From NCBI GenBank assembly GCA_944324285.1, contig CALUVR010000002.1, positions 62,001 to 126,000 on the forward strand: a stretch of 64,000 nt of DNA, in the 5' to 3' direction. The notes under the pieces were generated by a model. The model saw only the letters and a program-made list of their open reading frames with translations. It had not been told where the DNA came from and searched no databases. The position numbers and the translations under genes are program-made. This stretch comes from Candidatus Gastranaerophilales bacterium. Its GTDB lineage: Bacteria > Cyanobacteriota > Vampirovibrionia > Gastranaerophilales > Gastranaerophilaceae. Position 1 is the first letter of the stretch, and each line of letters begins with the position of its first letter. Below are positions 62,897-64,000 of the stretch, piece after piece.

Positions 62897-63898
62897 TTAA
62901 ACGTATCTTTCTTCCTTTTTCAACTTTCTGTTCATTAATTTTTCAAGCAATTCTTTAGGTGTGATATCCGTGTAAACAGCTTCATATATTGCGTTTGAAA
63001 TCGGGACGTCAATTCCTGATTTTTTCGCAAGTTCGCATATAGCTTTTGATGTTTTGACTCCTTCTGCGACAGAGCCGAGTTCATTTAAGATATCATCAAT
63101 TTTTTTGCCTTTTGCAAGCATAGAACCAACCGTATAATTACGCGACATCGGACTTGAGCAGGTAGCAATTAAATCCCCCATTCCGGAAAGTCCGTAGAGG
63201 GTAGAAGGATTTGCACCGAGTGTCAGACTCACGCGGACGATTTCCGCCATTCCGCGGGTCAAAAGAGTTCCTGCGCAATTGTCGCCCAAACCCATCTCGT
63301 GCGCAAAGCCTGACGCTATCGCAATTACGTTTTTCAAACTCCCGCCGAGTTCAACACCTATTACATCATTATTTGTATAAAGTCTGAAACGATTCGGAAC
63401 ATTGCAGGCTTTCTGCACAAATTCAGCAGCTTCCATATCTTCACACGCGACACAGGCTGCGGTTGGTTTTCCTGCAAGAACTTCTTTTGCAAGAGTCGGG
63501 CCTGAAAGAATTGCGAGTTTCTGATCCGGCAGAACATCTTTTATAACCTCGGACATTCTCATCAAGGATGGAAGCTCTATCCCCTTTGAAGCATTCACAA
63601 GAATCTGCTCAGGTTTAATTCCTGCTTTTTTAAGATTTTCGCAGACATTGCGGGTGCCTGATGTTGCAACAACATTCAGTATAATATCAGCGCCATCTAT
63701 CGCCGAGGACAAATCCGATGTAACCTCAACCTTATCAGAAAGCTGAACTTCAAGAGGTTTTGAGGTGTGCTTATTTTTTATCAAATCTTCGGATAAATCC
63801 TGTTCTCTACCCCACACAGTAACATTTTCAAAATTATCCGTCAAAAGCCACGCCAAAGTAAGCCCCCAACATCCTGCACCGATTACCGTTAATTTCAT
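62897..63898 (-). CDS. gpsA: Glycerol-3-phosphate dehydrogenase [NAD(P)+]
   Basis: Makes glycerol-3-phosphate for phospholipids. N-terminal Rossmann motif VIGAGCWGLTLAW, SGPTLAKEV near 135, and the catalytic GVELGGSLKNVIAIASG region near 180, all standard; 333 residues normal. RBS AGGGAG upstream of the ATG. First visible gene of a gpsA-ricT-DUF4422 set, following the 3' end of another gene 13 bp upstream. Confidence 0.96.
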   Translation of the reverse strand: MKLTVIGAGCWGLTLAWLLTDNFENVTVWGREQDLSEDLIKNKHTSKPLEVQLSDKVEVTSDLSSAIDGADIILNVVATSGTRNVCENLKKAGIKPEQILVNASKGIELPSLMRMSEVIKDVLPDQKLAILSGPTLAKEVLAGKPTAACVACEDMEAAEFVQKACNVPNRFRLYTNNDVIGVELGGSLKNVIAIASGFAHEMGLGDNCAGTLLTRGMAEIVRVSLTLGANPSTLYGLSGMGDLIATCSSPMSRNYTVGSMLAKGKKIDDILNELGSVAEGVKTSKAICELAKKSGIDVPISNAIYEAVYTDITPKELLEKLMNRKLKKEERYV

Positions 63899-63911
63899 AA
63901 TTTACTCTCCC

Positions 63912-64000
63912 TTATACCGCAACTCTTGCGTTCATCAGTTTTCTTAACACTCCGCCGTATTTTTTTAATTCTGCACGGGATTCTTCAATATCAAGTCCCA
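63912..64000 (-). CDS. 3' end of a gene cut by the window edge
   Basis: Minus-strand frame open from the window edge to a TAA at 63912-63914; the last 28 residues read GLDIEESRAELKKYGGVLR then KLMNARVAV. Not enough to identify the product. It lies 13 bp upstream of gpsA, so it is probably the preceding operon member. Confidence 0.5.
   Translation of the reverse strand, partial: GLDIEESRAELKKYGGVLRKLMNARVAV

Overview
The window is about 64 kb of AT-rich, gene-dense bacterial chromosome with no rRNA, tRNA, CRISPR array, transposase or phage genes. The mix of features points to a Gram-negative-like uncultured gut lineage related to Cyanobacteria (Gastranaerophilales / Vampirovibrionia, formerly Melainabacteria). 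These features are five class III prepilins sharing the FTLAEVLITLGIIG signature, pilT, EF-P, a long-form dihydropteroate synthase, and several small proteins with no recognisable family. This placement is inference from recognised protein styles; no search was run.

Layout. 1-7400: 3' part of folP, two unrecognised overlapping genes, a 641-bp palindrome-rich MITE-like element, uvrA, and a tandem pair of secreted paralogues. 7500-12600 (minus strand): tsf, rpsB with a structured leader, lysS, pilT and a small partner. 12600-20600: recF, an NfeD/slipin membrane pair, a frameshifted DUF2142 membrane protein, aspS, and a SulP transporter. 20700-28300: yraN-queF, a dicarboxylate/amino-acid symporter, a secreted protein that looks like a dead zinc metalloprotease, a SEC-C protein, ychF, and a prepilin facing a small XRE regulator. 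28300-35300: secA, a truncated HTH gene, a second copy of the MITE-like element, a U32-like Fe-S protein, maf, and a prepilin interrupted by a G11 tract. 35500-46900: a 1433-aa cytosolic GH13 protein, ahcY, rpsP, a small secreted protein, a second prepilin/HTH divergent pair around a perfect palindrome, and a SWIM-SNF2 helicase. 47000-53600: rsgA-ispA-DUF212 operon, a pair of tandem paralogues, efp, accB, accC. 53700-64000: a controller-like XRE protein, MATE exporter, ndk, tgt, two more prepilins (one with a G12 tract), hup, a processive glycosyltransferase with apt, a DUF4422 protein, a RicT-like PSP1 protein, gpsA, and the 3' end of one more gene.

How the genes work together. Most genes are housekeeping: translation (tsf, rpsB, rpsP, lysS, aspS, efp, rsgA), repair (uvrA, recF), lipid and isoprenoid precursors (accB, accC, gpsA, ispA), methyl-cycle and nucleotide metabolism (ahcY, apt, ndk, maf), queuosine (queF, tgt) and secretion (secA). 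Pilus-related genes recur along the window: pilT plus five prepilin-like genes at four loci, two of them opposite HTH genes and two with poly-G tracts that put the prepilin out of frame with its start.

The most unusual content is non-coding or semi-coding: the poly-G prepilins, a two-copy structured element with inverted terminal repeats, a palindromic repeat inserted in frame into ispA, a family of GTGANNN heptamer hairpins, and GC-rich leader RNAs before rpsB and rpsP.
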